Of a stretch of 5,887 bases of DNA, positions 5,376 through 5,887 are shown piece after piece (within the stretch, counting starts at the first letter, position 1; the number at the start of each line of letters is the position of its first letter). The DNA comes from JBEAOO01 sp041164825 (GTDB lineage Bacteria > Pseudomonadota > Gammaproteobacteria > Burkholderiales > Burkholderiaceae_C). The position numbers were made by a program, and so were the translations under genes. The DNA lies in assembly GCA_041164825.1 (NCBI GenBank), contig JBEAOO010000333.1, forward strand, positions 1 to 5,887, written 5' to 3'. The notes beneath the pieces are model-generated. The model saw only the letters and a program-made list of their open reading frames with translations, had not been told where the DNA came from and made no database searches.

Positions 5376-5887
5376 ATGTCTGGCAGCACTTTCGGCACCT
5401 TGTTTTCCGTCACCAACTTCGGTGAGTCGCACGGCCCGGCCATTGGCTGCGTGATCGATGGTTGCCCGCCCGGGCTTGAGCTCAGCGTCGATGACATTCA
5501 GCCCGACCTCGACCGCCGCCGCCCCGGCACCTCGCGCCACGTCACCCAGCGCAACGAGCCCGATGCGGTGGAAATCCTCTCCGGCGTGTACGAGGGCAAA
5601 ACCACCGGCACCCCCATCTGCCTGCTGATCCGCAACACCGACCAGCGCAGCAAGGACTACGGCAACCTGCTCGACACCTTCCGCCCCGGGCATGCCGACT
5701 ACACCTACTGGCGCAAGTACGGCCTGCGTGACCCGCGCGGCGGCGGCCGTTCATCGGCCCGCCTGACCGCGCCCACGGTGGCGGCAGGCGCGGTGGCGCG
5801 CAAGTGGCTGCAGGCCCAGCATGGCATCAGCTTCATCGGCTGGATGAGCCAGCTGGGCGAGATCACGATCCCGTTCGAGGATGAGGC
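5376..5887 (+). CDS. aroC: chorismate synthase, 3' partial
   Basis: The first 170 residues of chorismate synthase are present, the gene running off the right edge. The enzyme makes chorismate from 5-enolpyruvylshikimate 3-phosphate by anti-1,4 elimination of phosphate, needing reduced FMN; it is the last common step to Phe, Tyr, Trp and folate, in the cytoplasm. Diagnostic stretches are GESHGPAIGCVIDGCPPG (16-33), DLDRRRPGTSRHVTQR (44-59), EGKTTGTPICLLIRNTDQ (73-90), FRPGHADYTYW (102-112) and RDPRGGGRSSAR (118-129). The two invariant active-site histidines are H19 and H106. In the second signature, residue 130 is Leu where many homologues, such as the E. coli enzyme, have Glu (SARET). ATG 5376 gives the standard N-terminus; an in-frame GTG at 5340 would add an Ala-rich, non-family extension. 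There is no clear ribosome binding site and a leader stem-loop sits just upstream. It probably has its own promoter. About half of the protein is visible. Confidence 0.97.
   Translation, partial: MSGSTFGTLFSVTNFGESHGPAIGCVIDGCPPGLELSVDDIQPDLDRRRPGTSRHVTQRNEPDAVEILSGVYEGKTTGTPICLLIRNTDQRSKDYGNLLDTFRPGHADYTYWRKYGLRDPRGGGRSSARLTAPTVAAGAVARKWLQAQHGISFIGWMSQLGEITIPFEDE

Overview
The window is GC-rich, densely coding chromosomal DNA with strong G/C bias at third codon positions. The protein set points to a betaproteobacterium of the order Burkholderiales, most likely Comamonadaceae. The best clues are the AroC N-terminus, a YihY protein with a long C-terminal extension, and the DUF1178 and DUF2069 proteins, which are typical of that group. 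The assignment is from recalled family sequences, not from a search.

Layout from left to right: (1) the 3' part of a DUF1178 zinc-ribbon-like gene on the + strand (1-536); (2) a 97-base convergent gap that can fold into several stems; (3) a minus-strand pair in which a small DUF2069 membrane protein (2066-2464) is followed 20 bases later by an FAD-linked D-2-hydroxyacid dehydrogenase (638-2045 plus stop, annotated 636-2045); (4) divergently, a YihY/BrkB-family inner-membrane protein (2521-3774); (5) convergent to it, an alpha/beta hydrolase (3845-4597), the two ending at a near-perfect inverted repeat; (6) divergent from the hydrolase, a two-CBS-domain protein (4723-5202) with a textbook ribosome binding site; (7) two hairpins, a candidate promoter and a leader stem-loop, then the 5' part of aroC, chorismate synthase (5376 to the window edge).

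The genes do not form one pathway. They are short transcription units of one or two genes in alternating orientation, pairing metabolic enzymes (D-2-hydroxyacid oxidation, the last shikimate step) with poorly characterised conserved proteins (DUF1178, DUF2069, YihY, stand-alone CBS). I see no mobile element, CRISPR array, toxin-antitoxin pair, defence gene, rRNA or convincing tRNA. This looks like an ordinary housekeeping region, and I found no evidence of an undescribed multi-gene system. The points worth a second look are mostly small: structured intergenic DNA at 542-616, a very compact divergent start region at 2465-2520, the coding inverted repeat at 3829-3860, and the aroC leader.
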